Source of the DNA: an uncultured Porphyromonadaceae bacterium
GTDB lineage: Bacteria > Bacteroidota > Bacteroidia > Bacteroidales > Muribaculaceae
Length of the DNA stretch: 24,329 nucleotides
Assembly: GCA_900550025.1 (NCBI GenBank)
Contig: URQP01000026.1
Location: forward strand, 1 to 24,329
Direction: 5' to 3'
Positions 1 through 7,878 of this stretch are shown here, in pieces. The position numbers and the translations under genes are program-made. Under the pieces are notes generated by a model. The model was not told the DNA's origin. It did not search any database and was given only the letters and a program-made list of their open reading frames with translations. Each line of letters starts with the position of its first letter. Position 1 is the stretch's first letter.

Positions 1-803
1 GTGCCGCATCCTGCCTCATAGATGGTTTTACCGGTATGGAAATCAATGCTTTTCCATTTGTTCAGTAGCTCTTCTGCAATCTTGGCTTGACCGTGTGCGT
101 AAGAATCGTATGTGTGCATGCTTTTCCCGAAACGGCATTTCACCAAATCCTTGTTTATTATGTTGGAATTGATTATCTGAATGAAGTTTTTAGGCAAATG
201 GCATTCACCGTCGAGAACAACATATTTTGTTTTTCCGCTCCATGCCTTTTTTTGATTTTCGGTTGGGAATATATAATCTTTTTCGGAAATATAAGCCACA
301 TCCCATTTCTCAAATACCTGCGGATGCTGCGAGGATATTTCCTTCATGGTAATCAGCTCGTTCCGCAGCGAATCAATTGTGCGAGCAGGATGGTTTTCCA
401 TAAACCAGTTATAGCTAATATTGTTTCCGCACATGCGCCGTATGAATTTAAGCAGCGATTTTTCTGACAAGCCATTTAATGTGGCATCGAAAAGTTTGCA
501 GGGTATGCCGCATTCGTCATCGATTGGCGAGAGCGTGCCATTTATGGCAATCGCTTTCAATGGCTTCTTTTTTTGAGTTGTCAGCCAATATGCAGCGGCA
601 TATACTCCAAACGACCACGCCACTACATAGTATCCCGAATATCCGCTGATGTCGAAATCGGCTTTGAAATCGGAATAATCATAAACAATCATACAATCCT
701 TTCCTAAGTCGGTGAATGCGCGGAATGGAGTAGCGTCCATTCCCCATCCTGCGAAAAACAGTATGATGTTCCTATGGTTGTTTTGTATCGTTTGGTGCTT
801 CAT
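1..803 (-). CDS. bioGC: BioG-BioC fusion (pimeloyl-ACP methyl ester esterase / malonyl-ACP O-methyltransferase), 3' end outside window
   Basis: This reading frame is open for 267 codons from ATG 803-801 to the left edge. Residues 1-~220 look like BioG (DUF452), an alpha/beta hydrolase that removes the methyl ester from pimeloyl-ACP: FFAGWGMD near the N-terminus, the nucleophile motif WSFG (Ser64), a candidate Asp176 in SEKDYIFP and a candidate His202 in GECHLP. From about residue 224 it becomes a BioC-type SAM methyltransferase, starting FGKSMHTYDSYAHGQAKIA and reaching the SAM motif EAGCG just as the window ends. BioC methylates malonyl-ACP to start pimelate synthesis, so both ends of one methyl-protection cycle sit in one chain. 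The start codon overlaps the bioF stop by 4 bp (ATGA), which indicates translational coupling. The fusion is read directly from one uninterrupted frame; functions come from family knowledge. Confidence 0.88.
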   Translation of the reverse strand, partial: MKHQTIQNNHRNIILFFAGWGMDATPFRAFTDLGKDCMIVYDYSDFKADFDISGYSGYYVVAWSFGVYAAAYWLTTQKKKPLKAIAINGTLSPIDDECGIPCKLFDATLNGLSEKSLLKFIRRMCGNNISYNWFMENHPARTIDSLRNELITMKEISSQHPQVFEKWDVAYISEKDYIFPTENQKKAWSGKTKYVVLDGECHLPKNFIQIINSNIINKDLVKCRFGKSMHTYDSYAHGQAKIAEELLNKWKSIDFHTGKTIYEAGCG

Positions 804-1930
804 ATTATATCCTTTACTTCCGCATACAGCTTTTCCGCCTGTGTACTGCTGAAATTGACATTTAGGCTGAATCTGATTCGTTCTGTACCTTCCGGTACGG
901 TAGGCTTCCTTATAGGCAATGCTATGTATCCGCGTCGTGACAGCTCTTTTGACAGAGCTACGGCTTTATCGCTGCTGCCTGTTATCAGTGGCACGATTTG
1001 CGAATGGCTGCGTATGTTGCCGTTATAGGTACTGAACTTTTCGTTCAGGCATTCGCTTGTTTCGAGCAGCCGTTTGCGTTCGTATGACATCCCGGTAAGC
1101 TTTTCGACTACAAATTTAGTCCATAAACACGAAAAAGGGGGCAGGGCGGTGGAAAAAATGAAACTCCGGGCTTTGTTTATCAAGAATTTCTTTAGAGTGG
1201 CGGATGTTGCGGCGAATGCCCCTGCCGAGGCTGCCGCTTTGCCGAAAGTGCCTATGATTATGTCGATTTGTGGAATTAATCCACGTTCTTCCGCTATGCC
1301 GAGCCCATATTTGCCGCGCACGCCGAATCCGTGCGCTTCATCGACATAGAGCAAAATGTTCGGATATTCTTCTTTTAAGGCGACAAGGCTGTCAAGGTCG
1401 CAAATGTCGCCGTCCATACTGTAGATGGATTCCACCACGATTAAAATCCTGTCATATTCCTTCGCTTTTTTCGACAGGATTGTTTTCAGATGAGTAATGT
1501 CGTTATGGCGGAATCGCAGGAAGTCGCGGCGCGACAATGTTATTCCGTCAATGATGCTTGCATGCACTAATTTGTCGGCCACAATCAATGTGTTGCCTGC
1601 CGCTATTGCGGATATTGTGCCGGTATTGGCGTGGTATCCGCTGTTGAAAAGCAGGATTTCTTTTTTATATAAATCCTTAAGCAGGCATTCTAAAGCATCG
1701 TAGTCTTTCTGCTTTTGAGAAAGCAGCCTTGATGCTGACGATGACATATATATGTCGTTTCTGTCGCATTGGCTGTAGAACTCCTCAAATAAATGGCGGT
1801 TCGTGGCGATGCCCATATAGTCGTTCGACGACAGGTCTATTAATCCTTCTGCCGGCTCTGCCGGAATTTCCCGGAGATTGCCTTGCTGCTCTATTTGTTG
1901 CAGATATGTGGTGAAAAATTCTTCTGTCAT
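800..1930 (-). CDS. bioF: 8-amino-7-oxononanoate synthase
   Basis: This is a 376-residue PLP-dependent alpha-oxoamine synthase that condenses pimeloyl-ACP (or -CoA) with L-alanine to give 8-amino-7-oxononanoate, the first ring-precursor step of biotin synthesis. Visible family signatures are LSSNDYMG (~34-41), [10 protein letters not shown] (~95-104), [12 protein letters not shown] (~195-206, with the PLP-ring Asp197 and His200) and the Schiff-base lysine in [13 protein letters not shown] (Lys231). Length is usual for BioF (about 380 residues). Its ATG overlaps the bioA stop (ATGA, 1927-1930) and its stop overlaps the bioGC start (800-803), so all three genes should be translated from one mRNA. 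The family also contains KBL and other acyl transferases, but the biotin neighbours settle the assignment. Confidence 0.95.
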   Translation of the reverse strand: MTEEFFTTYLQQIEQQGNLREIPAEPAEGLIDLSSNDYMGIATNRHLFEEFYSQCDRNDIYMSSSASRLLSQKQKDYDALECLLKDLYKKEILLFNSGYHANTGTISAIAAGNTLIVADKLVHASIIDGITLSRRDFLRFRHNDITHLKTILSKKAKEYDRILIVVESIYSMDGDICDLDSLVALKEEYPNILLYVDEAHGFGVRGKYGLGIAEERGLIPQIDIIIGTFGKAAASAGAFAATSATLKKFLINKARSFIFSTALPPFSCLWTKFVVEKLTGMSYERKRLLETSECLNEKFSTYNGNIRSHSQIVPLITGSSDKAVALSKELSRRGYIALPIRKPTVPEGTERIRFSLNVNFSSTQAEKLYAEVKDII

Positions 1931-3198
1931 AGCTGCTTCACGATTAGCAGAAGTTTCCGTATAAGGAATTTTAATTCTTCATCGGAAATTATGAACGGTG
2001 GCATTATATAGACGAGTTTTCCGAACGGACGTACCCAAATGCCTTCTTTGACACACAATTTTTGGAATTCTCCGACATCGACCGGCTTTTTCATCTCTAT
2101 CACACCGATTGCTCCCAACACCCTTATGTCGGCTACGTTTTCGTAATCGGAGGCTTCTGCCATATCTTGCTTCATAATGGATTCAATATGGAGCACTTTC
2201 TTTTGCCAGTCCGATTCAAGCAGCAGCTTTACAGAGGCGATGGCTATGGCGCATGCTAATGGGTTGCCCATAAATGTGGGACCGTGCATCATCACTCCTG
2301 CTGCACCGCGCGATATGGTGTCGGCCACTTCTTTTGTCGTGGCTACCGCGCTCATTGTCAGGTAGCCTCCGGTCAATGCCTTGCCTATGCACATAATGTC
2401 GGGCATCACTCCGGCGTGTTGCCAAGCGAACAGTTTGCCTGTCCGTCCGAATCCTGTGGCTATCTCGTCGAATATCAGATACAGTCCGTAGCGGTCGCAT
2501 AGTTCACGCGCCTTTTTCAAATAATTCGGATGGTAGAACCTCATTCCTCCCGCACCTTGCACCACAGGCTCAAGGATTAGTCCGGCAAGCTCGTCGCTGT
2601 GGGTCTTTATTATGTTTTCCAGTTCATTAGTACACGATTCGTCCCATTCGTCATAGAAACGGCACGACGGTGCCGGCGCGAAAAATTGCGGTGTCAATGC
2701 CGAGGCGAAAAGGTTGTGCATGCCAGTCACCGGATCGCATACCGACATGGCATTCCACGTGTCGCCGTGGTAGCCGGATCGTATCGTCACGAATTTGCTT
2801 TTCTTGTTGTTGCCGGTGCGGCTTATAGATGCCTGTATTGTCATTTTCATAGCCACTTCCACCGCCACAGAGCCTGAGTCGGCATAGAATATGTTGTTCA
2901 TATTCGGCGGGAGTATCGAAAGAAGCAATTTGCCGAGGTCGATTGCCGGCTGGTGGGTGAATCCGCCGAACATCACGTGCGACATTTTGTGCAATTGCTT
3001 TTCTGCCGCTTCGTTGAGTGTCGGATTGTTATAGCCGTGGACGGCTGCCCACCACGACGACATTCCGTCGATTAATTCCGTGCCGTCGTCTAATTTTATC
3101 CTTACGCCCGATGCCGATTCCACTTTGTATGTAGGCAGCGGATTGATTGTAGATGTATATGGATGCCAGAGGTGGTCTCTGTCGAAATTGTCTGTCAT
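1927..3198 (-). CDS. bioA: adenosylmethionine--8-amino-7-oxononanoate aminotransferase
   Basis: This 423-residue class III PLP aminotransferase transfers an amino group from S-adenosylmethionine to 8-amino-7-oxononanoate, producing 7,8-diaminopelargonate. Diagnostic features are the N-terminal [21 protein letters not shown] (~44-56), [13 protein letters not shown] (~141-153), the [10 protein letters not shown] segment (~210-219), [11 protein letters not shown] with Asp244, and the PLP lysine in [10 protein letters not shown] (Lys273). Length and motif order match BioA throughout. It is the first gene of the visible operon bioA-bioF-bioGC. A candidate -7 box lies 26 bp upstream on the same strand. 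No biotin-repressor operator could be recognised in the 86-bp gap to the divergent lipoprotein gene. Confidence 0.95.
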   Translation of the reverse strand: MTDNFDRDHLWHPYTSTINPLPTYKVESASGVRIKLDDGTELIDGMSSWWAAVHGYNNPTLNEAAEKQLHKMSHVMFGGFTHQPAIDLGKLLLSILPPNMNNIFYADSGSVAVEVAMKMTIQASISRTGNNKKSKFVTIRSGYHGDTWNAMSVCDPVTGMHNLFASALTPQFFAPAPSCRFYDEWDESCTNELENIIKTHSDELAGLILEPVVQGAGGMRFYHPNYLKKARELCDRYGLYLIFDEIATGFGRTGKLFAWQHAGVMPDIMCIGKALTGGYLTMSAVATTKEVADTISRGAAGVMMHGPTFMGNPLACAIAIASVKLLLESDWQKKVLHIESIMKQDMAEASDYENVADIRVLGAIGVIEMKKPVDVGEFQKLCVKEGIWVRPFGKLVYIMPPFIISDEELKFLIRKLLLIVKQL

Positions 3199-3223
3199 AT
3201 CCTGTTAAAAATCAAATTATGCA

Positions 3224-3231
3224 CAAAAGTA
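3224..3231 (-). promoter_or_regulatory. candidate -7 box for the bio operon
   Basis: On the minus strand the octamer TACTTTTG fits the Bacteroidetes -7 consensus TAnnTTTG except for one shifted position, and lies about 26 bp before the bioA ATG. No convincing TTG/TTTG -33 element is visible at the usual 18-21 nt spacing, so this is tentative. Confidence 0.4.
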
Positions 3232-3284
3232 GCAAATTTTGTCGTGATTGATTATTAACTTTACGCTGTAAAAATAAGCGGTAA

Positions 3285-4211
3285 ATGAAAATTATCATAT
3301 TATGTGGTCTGTTTATGGCGTTGGCTCTGTCGGGGTGTTTTACGGGTATAGAGAACACCGGGCGCATCACTGAGAAGGATGTCTCGCGGGTGAAAGCCGA
3401 TAAGAAATCGCCTGAAGAAATATTTTTTGACACAGTGCATCCTGCCGACTTCCAGCATTGGCGGCCGGGTAAGTTGTTCTATGTCAATGATGACAACATA
3501 CGCCTGATTTTCAATTCGTCTTCTTTATATGATGTGGGTTCTTTGCAATTGAAAGGCGACACTTTGAAATATGACGGGTATAAGTTCGTGTGCAGCATCG
3601 ACAATTCCGAAGATGTGGTGATTTCGCTGTCCGATTCGGCCAACACCTATTATTATAATACAGGCAAGACAATCGACGAGGTTGAGGAGCAGAAGTCGGA
3701 ATATATCGTGCCTTTTCTGATTGATTTGGACTATGTCGCCCGAATCCGCGACATGCTCGTGGGGAAGACGCTTTATATAAAGACTTCGCTTTGGATGGAT
3801 TCCGAAAGGAACAATATCGACGGTTTGCATTATGTGCCGGTCGTTATTACCAATGTGTCGCCGGGCGATGTGGTCTATCCGTTTTTTGTCGAGTTTGAGT
3901 GCAATGGGAGGAAAGCGGCAGTATATATGTCGTCGCAGATTTCCTCAATAAAGAATATGACGTTCGACAAACTTTTTTCATTCACCGATTTGCGGAAAAA
4001 ATACAGTCACATAACCGATGCCAATTGGGAAAGGATAACACGTGGCGATGTGGCGGTTTCGATGACTAAGGATGAATGCCAGCTGTCGCTCGGCTCGCCA
4101 CGCTCGATAGAACGTGTGCCTACACACGGTGGGCTTTATGAGCGTTGGAGCTACGACAATGGCGTGTATCTGATATTTGAGAACGGTTTGTTGACACGGT
4201 ACAGGAAATAG
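3285..4211 (+). CDS. lipoprotein of unknown function with SmpA/OmlA-like C-terminus
   Basis: The 308-residue product begins with a lipoprotein signal peptide: a short basic start, a hydrophobic stretch, then the lipobox LSGC with Cys18 as the likely lipidated residue. It should therefore be membrane-anchored outside the cytoplasm. The middle (about 40-235) is beta-rich and charged, without a family I recognise. The last ~60 residues (MTKDECQLSLGSP, then a WSYDNGVYLIFENGLL-type ending) resemble the SmpA/OmlA/BamE fold found in many outer-membrane lipoproteins; this is a resemblance only. It lies divergent from bioA and 9 bp before the hydrolase gene at 4221, so the two plus-strand genes are probably cotranscribed. 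Function cannot be assigned. Confidence 0.75.
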   Translation: MKIIILCGLFMALALSGCFTGIENTGRITEKDVSRVKADKKSPEEIFFDTVHPADFQHWRPGKLFYVNDDNIRLIFNSSSLYDVGSLQLKGDTLKYDGYKFVCSIDNSEDVVISLSDSANTYYYNTGKTIDEVEEQKSEYIVPFLIDLDYVARIRDMLVGKTLYIKTSLWMDSERNNIDGLHYVPVVITNVSPGDVVYPFFVEFECNGRKAAVYMSSQISSIKNMTFDKLFSFTDLRKKYSHITDANWERITRGDVAVSMTKDECQLSLGSPRSIERVPTHGGLYERWSYDNGVYLIFENGLLTRYRK

Positions 4212-4220
4212 GGCAGGACT

Positions 4221-4982
4221 ATGGAAATAGAGTTTTTAGGTACTGGCACATCGACCGGAGTGCCGCAGATTGGTTGCGATTGTGAAGTGTGCCGTTCGGC
4301 GGATTCGCATGACAAGCGCCTGCGCTCGTCCGCCATTGTGCGTGTCGGGGGAGTTGCGTTGCTGATTGACTGCGGTCCGGATTTCCGCCAGCAGATATTG
4401 CGCGCTTCCGACAAGAGGATTGACGCTTTGCTGCTTACTCATATCCATTTCGACCATATCGGCGGAATCGAGGACTTGCGTCCTTATTGCCTCGAAACGC
4501 CGTTGGACATTTATGCGCAGCCTCGTGTGCTCGACGGATTGAAAGCCCGCGTGTCATACTGTTTCGGCGACCATAAGTATCCCGGCATACCGCGGTTTGA
4601 ATTGCATCCGCTGGACGGCAGCGCATTTGCGGTGAGGGGTGTGGAAGTAAAACCTTTGACTGTGATGCATTACAAACTGCCGGTTTTCGGCTACAGGATA
4701 GGGCATATGGCATATATCACCGATGCCAATGCTATCCCTGAGGATACTTTCAGGCAATTGGAAGGTGTGGAATATCTGATAATCAATGCTCTGCGTTTCG
4801 AGCCTCATTTGTCGCATTTCTCTCTTTCCGAATCGTTGGCGGCAATTGAGCGGATAAAACCTCGGCAAGCGTGGCTTATTCATATGAGCCACGGAATAGG
4901 GTTGCACGCTTCCACATCGAAGCTCCTTCCTTCCAATGTCACTCTCGCCTACGATACACAAATCATCCATCTTCCGGATTGA
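4221..4982 (+). CDS. PhnP-like metallo-beta-lactamase-fold hydrolase
   Basis: This 253-residue protein of the metallo-beta-lactamase superfamily opens with LGTGTSTGVPQIGCDCEVC, the PhnP/RNase Z-like N-terminal strand with a cysteine cluster that in PhnP binds a structural zinc. The metal-binding motif THIHFDH (His74, His76, Asp78, His79) is intact, followed by candidate ligands His150, Asp168 (YITDAN) and a histidine in HMSHGIGLH. PhnP hydrolyses phosphoribosyl 1,2-cyclic phosphate; no phosphonate genes are nearby, so the substrate is best left as a phosphodiester. Homologues of this size are common single-copy housekeeping-like genes in Bacteroidales. It follows the lipoprotein gene by 9 bp. 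I see no strong terminator after it; the next promoter begins about 50 bp downstream. Confidence 0.88.
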   Translation: MEIEFLGTGTSTGVPQIGCDCEVCRSADSHDKRLRSSAIVRVGGVALLIDCGPDFRQQILRASDKRIDALLLTHIHFDHIGGIEDLRPYCLETPLDIYAQPRVLDGLKARVSYCFGDHKYPGIPRFELHPLDGSAFAVRGVEVKPLTVMHYKLPVFGYRIGHMAYITDANAIPEDTFRQLEGVEYLIINALRFEPHLSHFSLSESLAAIERIKPRQAWLIHMSHGIGLHASTSKLLPSNVTLAYDTQIIHLPD

Positions 4983-5030
4983 AAATTCGTTACTTTTACT
5001 TGAAAAGATTCTTTTTTAAACAGAATATGC

Positions 5031-5038
5031 TAACTTTG
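5031..5038 (+). promoter_or_regulatory. -7 box upstream of the structured leader and methyltransferase
   Basis: TAACTTTG matches the Bacteroidetes -7 consensus TAnnTTTG exactly. Transcription would start around 5043-5046, giving a leader of about 335 nt before the methyltransferase ATG at 5381. The -33 region is not a clear TTTG at the canonical distance. Confidence 0.6.
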
Positions 5039-5120
5039 CATTTAGTATAAACGATTAAAATTTCACATATAAGAAACAGACAGTAATTCTTTAAAAGACA
5101 TATTATTAACTTGAAGCATT

Positions 5121-5341
5121 AGCTATTATTTCGCGTTCTGCTAAAAGCCTAGGAAACTTTATGCGATATAAGAACAACCGAATAATAGGTAAGGGTATTT
5201 TTATTAGGAATGCTCAATCCTGCTGTATAAAGCAATGCTCAACACCGAAATGGGTGTGAGTGCTTATTTGGCAGGATGAGGTTTCATTCCTAGGCTACCT
5301 CGCAGAACGCAATAAGAAAGCTCACACCTTTCTATTGCGTT
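5121..5341 (+). ncRNA. highly structured leader or small RNA with alternative stems
   Basis: No gene occupies this stretch, but it is dense with complementary segments. P1 pairs 5133-5141 with 5302-5310 (9 bp) and P2 pairs 5146-5155 with 5287-5296 (10 bp), together closing a ~180-nt element. Inside, 5217-5223 pairs with 5271-5277, 5213-5215 with 5278-5280, and a tip hairpin forms from 5230-5246 with 5253-5265. A rival helix pairs 5205-5212 with 5285-5292, which competes with P2. A 14-bp hairpin (5306-5314/5333-5341 plus 5316-5320/5328-5332, loop 5321-5327) reuses the 3' strand of P1. It may be a regulatory leader of the downstream methyltransferase unit or a free-standing small RNA; size and shape would also allow a 6S-type RNA. 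I do not recognise a named family. Confidence 0.55.
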
Positions 5342-5345
5342 TAAG

Positions 5346-5378
5346 TGATTGATAGTCGATGCTCGCAACTATCAATCA
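5346..5378 (+). promoter_or_regulatory. perfect 11-bp inverted repeat ending 2 nt before the methyltransferase start
   Basis: TGATTGATAGT at 5346-5356 is the exact reverse complement of 5368-5378, with an 11-nt centre that itself has a 3-bp CGA/TCG stem. As RNA it would bury the ribosome-loading region immediately before ATG 5381; as DNA it could be an operator for a dimeric regulator. Which of the two applies cannot be told from sequence. Confidence 0.6.
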
Positions 5379-5380
5379 AA

Positions 5381-6442
5381 ATGGCAAATAAGAGTTTAAA
5401 TGCCGCAAAGTCGGCAAAAAAGGACGAGTTTTATACGCAACTCGCCGACATAGAGCGAGAGTTGCAACATTATGGGCAGCATTTCCGGGGGAAGACTGTG
5501 CTTTGCAATTGCGACGACCCTTATGAAAGCAATTTCTTCAAATATTTCGCTCTTCGTTTCAATCAATTGGGATTGAAGAAACTGATATGCACGTGCTATA
5601 ACGGGTCACCTGTGCAGGGAAACGAATTGATTATTCGTTTTGAAGAATTTGACGAAGAGCCGAAAAAGGTTGCTTATAAAGTCGAGATAACGGAAGTTTG
5701 CGATATGAACGGCGACGGTGCTGTCGATCTTTCAGATGTGCGCTATTTGTTACAGAACGATAAGAATGTGCTTTCAGTATTGCAAACCGGCGATTTCCGT
5801 TCTATTGAATGTGTAGAATTGCTGAAAGAAGCCGATATTGTAGTTACGAACCCTCCATTTTCTCTTTTCCGTGAATATATAGGGCAGCTGATAAAATATC
5901 AGAAGAAATTCTTGATAATTGGAAATCAGAATAATATTACATATAAAGAAGTATTTCCGTTATTGATGAAAAATGAGGTTTGGCTTGGTTATAAATCAGG
6001 AGATATGTCTTTTAAAGTTCCAAAGGACTATGAGCCAAGAGAAACTCGTTATTGGCAAGATGAGATGGGACAAAAATGGAGAAGTATGGGCAATATTTGT
6101 TGGTTCACAAATTTAGATATTCCTAAGCGTCATGAGGAATTAGATTTAGTTTGTCACTATTCAGCAGAAGAATATTCAAAGTATGATAATTATGATGCTA
6201 TTAATGTAAACAAGGTGACAGATATACCATTTGATTATAGAGGGGCGATGGGAGTGCCGATTACTTTCTTAGACAAATATAATCCTAAGCAATTTGAAAT
6301 TTTGGACGCAAATGATTTTAGGAAAAATAATGATGTTCCATTAAAAGCTCATGGTCTTATAAAAGATAAAGATGGAACAATAAATGGCAAACCCACTTAT
6401 GTAAGAATATTAATCCGAAATAAAAATCCGAGAAAGCTATGA
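5381..6442 (+). CDS. M.EcoRI-family adenine-specific DNA methyltransferase
   Basis: The product (353 residues from ATG 5381) resembles the EcoRI adenine-N6 methyltransferase family, which methylates adenine in a palindromic site using SAM. Visible features are the conserved N-terminus MANKSLNAAKSAKKDEFYTQ, CDDPYESNFFKYFALRF (~44-60) and the catalytic motif IV NPPF (157-160). I prefer ATG 5381 over an in-frame GTG at 5345, because the family N-terminus starts here and the upstream codons lie inside an inverted repeat. An EF-hand/dockerin-like loop DMNGDGAVDLSD occupies 108-119. Codons after about residue 180 become clearly AT-richer than the first half and than the next gene, suggesting a recombined specificity half. 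Its stop overlaps the HNH gene start (ATGA, 6439-6442), so it is the first gene of a coupled pair. Confidence 0.88.
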   Translation: MANKSLNAAKSAKKDEFYTQLADIERELQHYGQHFRGKTVLCNCDDPYESNFFKYFALRFNQLGLKKLICTCYNGSPVQGNELIIRFEEFDEEPKKVAYKVEITEVCDMNGDGAVDLSDVRYLLQNDKNVLSVLQTGDFRSIECVELLKEADIVVTNPPFSLFREYIGQLIKYQKKFLIIGNQNNITYKEVFPLLMKNEVWLGYKSGDMSFKVPKDYEPRETRYWQDEMGQKWRSMGNICWFTNLDIPKRHEELDLVCHYSAEEYSKYDNYDAINVNKVTDIPFDYRGAMGVPITFLDKYNPKQFEILDANDFRKNNDVPLKAHGLIKDKDGTINGKPTYVRILIRNKNPRKL

Positions 6443-7563
6443 TGACGATAAAACAGATTGAAGTGACTGTGGGCGATGTATTCCGCGGTTACGTGAACAA
6501 TGATGAGCAAGGAGTGCGCGGATATGACGGCAAATTGGACATCCGTCCGCCTTATCAGCGTGAGTTCATTTACAATGAGAATGAGCAGCGGGCTGTTATT
6601 GATACAGTGCTGAAAGGCTACCCGCTTAATGTGATGTATTGGGTGAAGCGCGGTGATGATGCCGAGTGCCCGTATGAGGTGATGGACGGGCAGCAGCGCA
6701 CGCTTTCATTATGCGAATATGTAAAGGGGAATTTCAGCTATGAGTTCAAGAATTTTTTCAATCTTACGTCCGACATCAAAAAGAAGATTCTTGACTATCG
6801 TCTGACCGTATATGTCTGTGAGGGCGAGCCGTCGGAAAAGTTGGAATGGTTCAAGACCATCAATATTGCCGGCAAGCCACTGAATGAGCAGGAAATAAAC
6901 AATGCCGTTTATGCCGGACCGTTTGTATCAGACGCGAAACGGCATTTCTCGAAATCAAATTGTGGGGCATACAGATTGGGGAAGGATTTGGTAAATGGTA
7001 CTCCGATAAGACAGGACTTCTTGAAAAAGGCATTGGAATGGATGGCCGAGCACGAGACCCGTGAAGGGAAACGGCAGACAGTGGTAGGGTATATGGCTAA
7101 ACATCAGCACGATCCTAACGCCAACAACTTGTGGACATATTTCCAGAACGTGCTAAACTGGGCGATAACGAATTTCGATATGAAGCGCTTCAAGAAGATT
7201 ATGAAAGGCTTGGATTGGGCTTTGCTATATGACAAGTTCCACGACCGGACTCTTGACACGGCAGATTTGGCTAAACGTATATCCTCGCTTATGCGCGACA
7301 GCGAGATTCAGAGACAGCAGGGAATAATACCATACGTCTTGACAGGCGACGAGCATTATCTTGACTTGAGGGCTTTCCCTGAAGATATAAAGCTTGCGGT
7401 TTGGGAAAAGCAGAGTCATATTTGTCCTTTATGTGGTAAGGAATTTGACTATGAGTTTATGGAGGGTGACCATATTACGCCGTGGTGCGATGGCGGCAGG
7501 ACGGTAATTGAAAATTGCCAGATGCTTTGCAAGGAATGCAACCGGCGGAAATCGGGCAAATGA
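6439..7563 (+). CDS. DUF262 (ParB-like) - HNH endonuclease, putative restriction partner
   Basis: This 374-residue two-domain protein starts with a DUF262 domain (IRPPYQREFIYNENEQRAVID around 35-55, GYPL, then the hallmark DGQQRT at 83-88), a ParB-like fold that in GmrS/GmrD-type enzymes and relatives is linked to nucleotide-dependent nuclease control. The C-terminus is a zinc-stabilised HNH nuclease: CPLC (Cys329, Cys332), GDH (His345 as likely general base), Asn359 and CKEC (Cys364, Cys367), ending NRRKSGK. All metal and catalytic-type residues look intact. The 4-bp overlap with the adenine methyltransferase gene suggests a restriction-modification or modification-dependent defence unit; cleavage specificity is unknown. 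The protein ends exactly at a strong terminator hairpin. Confidence 0.85.
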   Translation: MMTIKQIEVTVGDVFRGYVNNDEQGVRGYDGKLDIRPPYQREFIYNENEQRAVIDTVLKGYPLNVMYWVKRGDDAECPYEVMDGQQRTLSLCEYVKGNFSYEFKNFFNLTSDIKKKILDYRLTVYVCEGEPSEKLEWFKTINIAGKPLNEQEINNAVYAGPFVSDAKRHFSKSNCGAYRLGKDLVNGTPIRQDFLKKALEWMAEHETREGKRQTVVGYMAKHQHDPNANNLWTYFQNVLNWAITNFDMKRFKKIMKGLDWALLYDKFHDRTLDTADLAKRISSLMRDSEIQRQQGIIPYVLTGDEHYLDLRAFPEDIKLAVWEKQSHICPLCGKEFDYEFMEGDHITPWCDGGRTVIENCQMLCKECNRRKSGK

Positions 7564-7596
7564 AAAGAATCGGGTTGATCCGACCCGATTCTTTTC
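7562..7596 (+). terminator. terminator of the methyltransferase-HNH unit
   Basis: A perfect 14-bp stem (7562-7575 with 7583-7596, 7-nt loop) starts inside the HNH stop codon and is followed by ATTTTCT. The stem begins with GAAAAG and ends with CTTTTC, so it could act in both directions. Confidence 0.8.
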
Positions 7597-7878
7597 ATTT
7601 TCTGTGCCTATTGCTATGCCAATGCGAGCCGGGAAATTGTGATGCGGAATGCGGAGCGGCATTCGCCTGACAGTGAAACCCTGATAGGATAATGGGATGG
7701 AAAAATATAAAATTGGCTGATTGTCTTGATTGACAATTTTTCGATTGTGATTTTCTCGATGTTTTTCGTTTTGGAAAACTTTTGCGGCTTGGTGTGTTTG
7801 CTAACTCGCTTGAATATAGGAGATTAATATTTTAAAATGGAAAACTTTTGAGATTGTGGAATAATTTGCGGTGAAAAG
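7597..7878. other. gene-free interval before nrdJ
   Basis: No credible gene lies here. It contains a small hairpin followed by a T-run (7720-7725/7732-7737 then TTTTT), a GC-rich hairpin near 7646-7668, and two copies of TGGAAAACTTTTG (7772-7784 and 7838-7850); the related GTGAAAAGTTTTGAG follows at 7871-7885. I looked for a cobalamin riboswitch because nrdJ needs adenosylcobalamin and found no B12-box-like core. Confidence 0.5.

Noticed and set aside
5121..5341. Retron msr-msd or group II intron remnant
   Set aside because: The closing inverted repeats are reminiscent, but no reverse transcriptase gene lies in the window and no domain V-like intron hairpin is visible.
5345..5380. GTG start for the methyltransferase at 5345
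   Set aside because: It would add 12 residues encoded by the inverted repeat and not shared with the family; ATG 5381 gives the recognised N-terminus.
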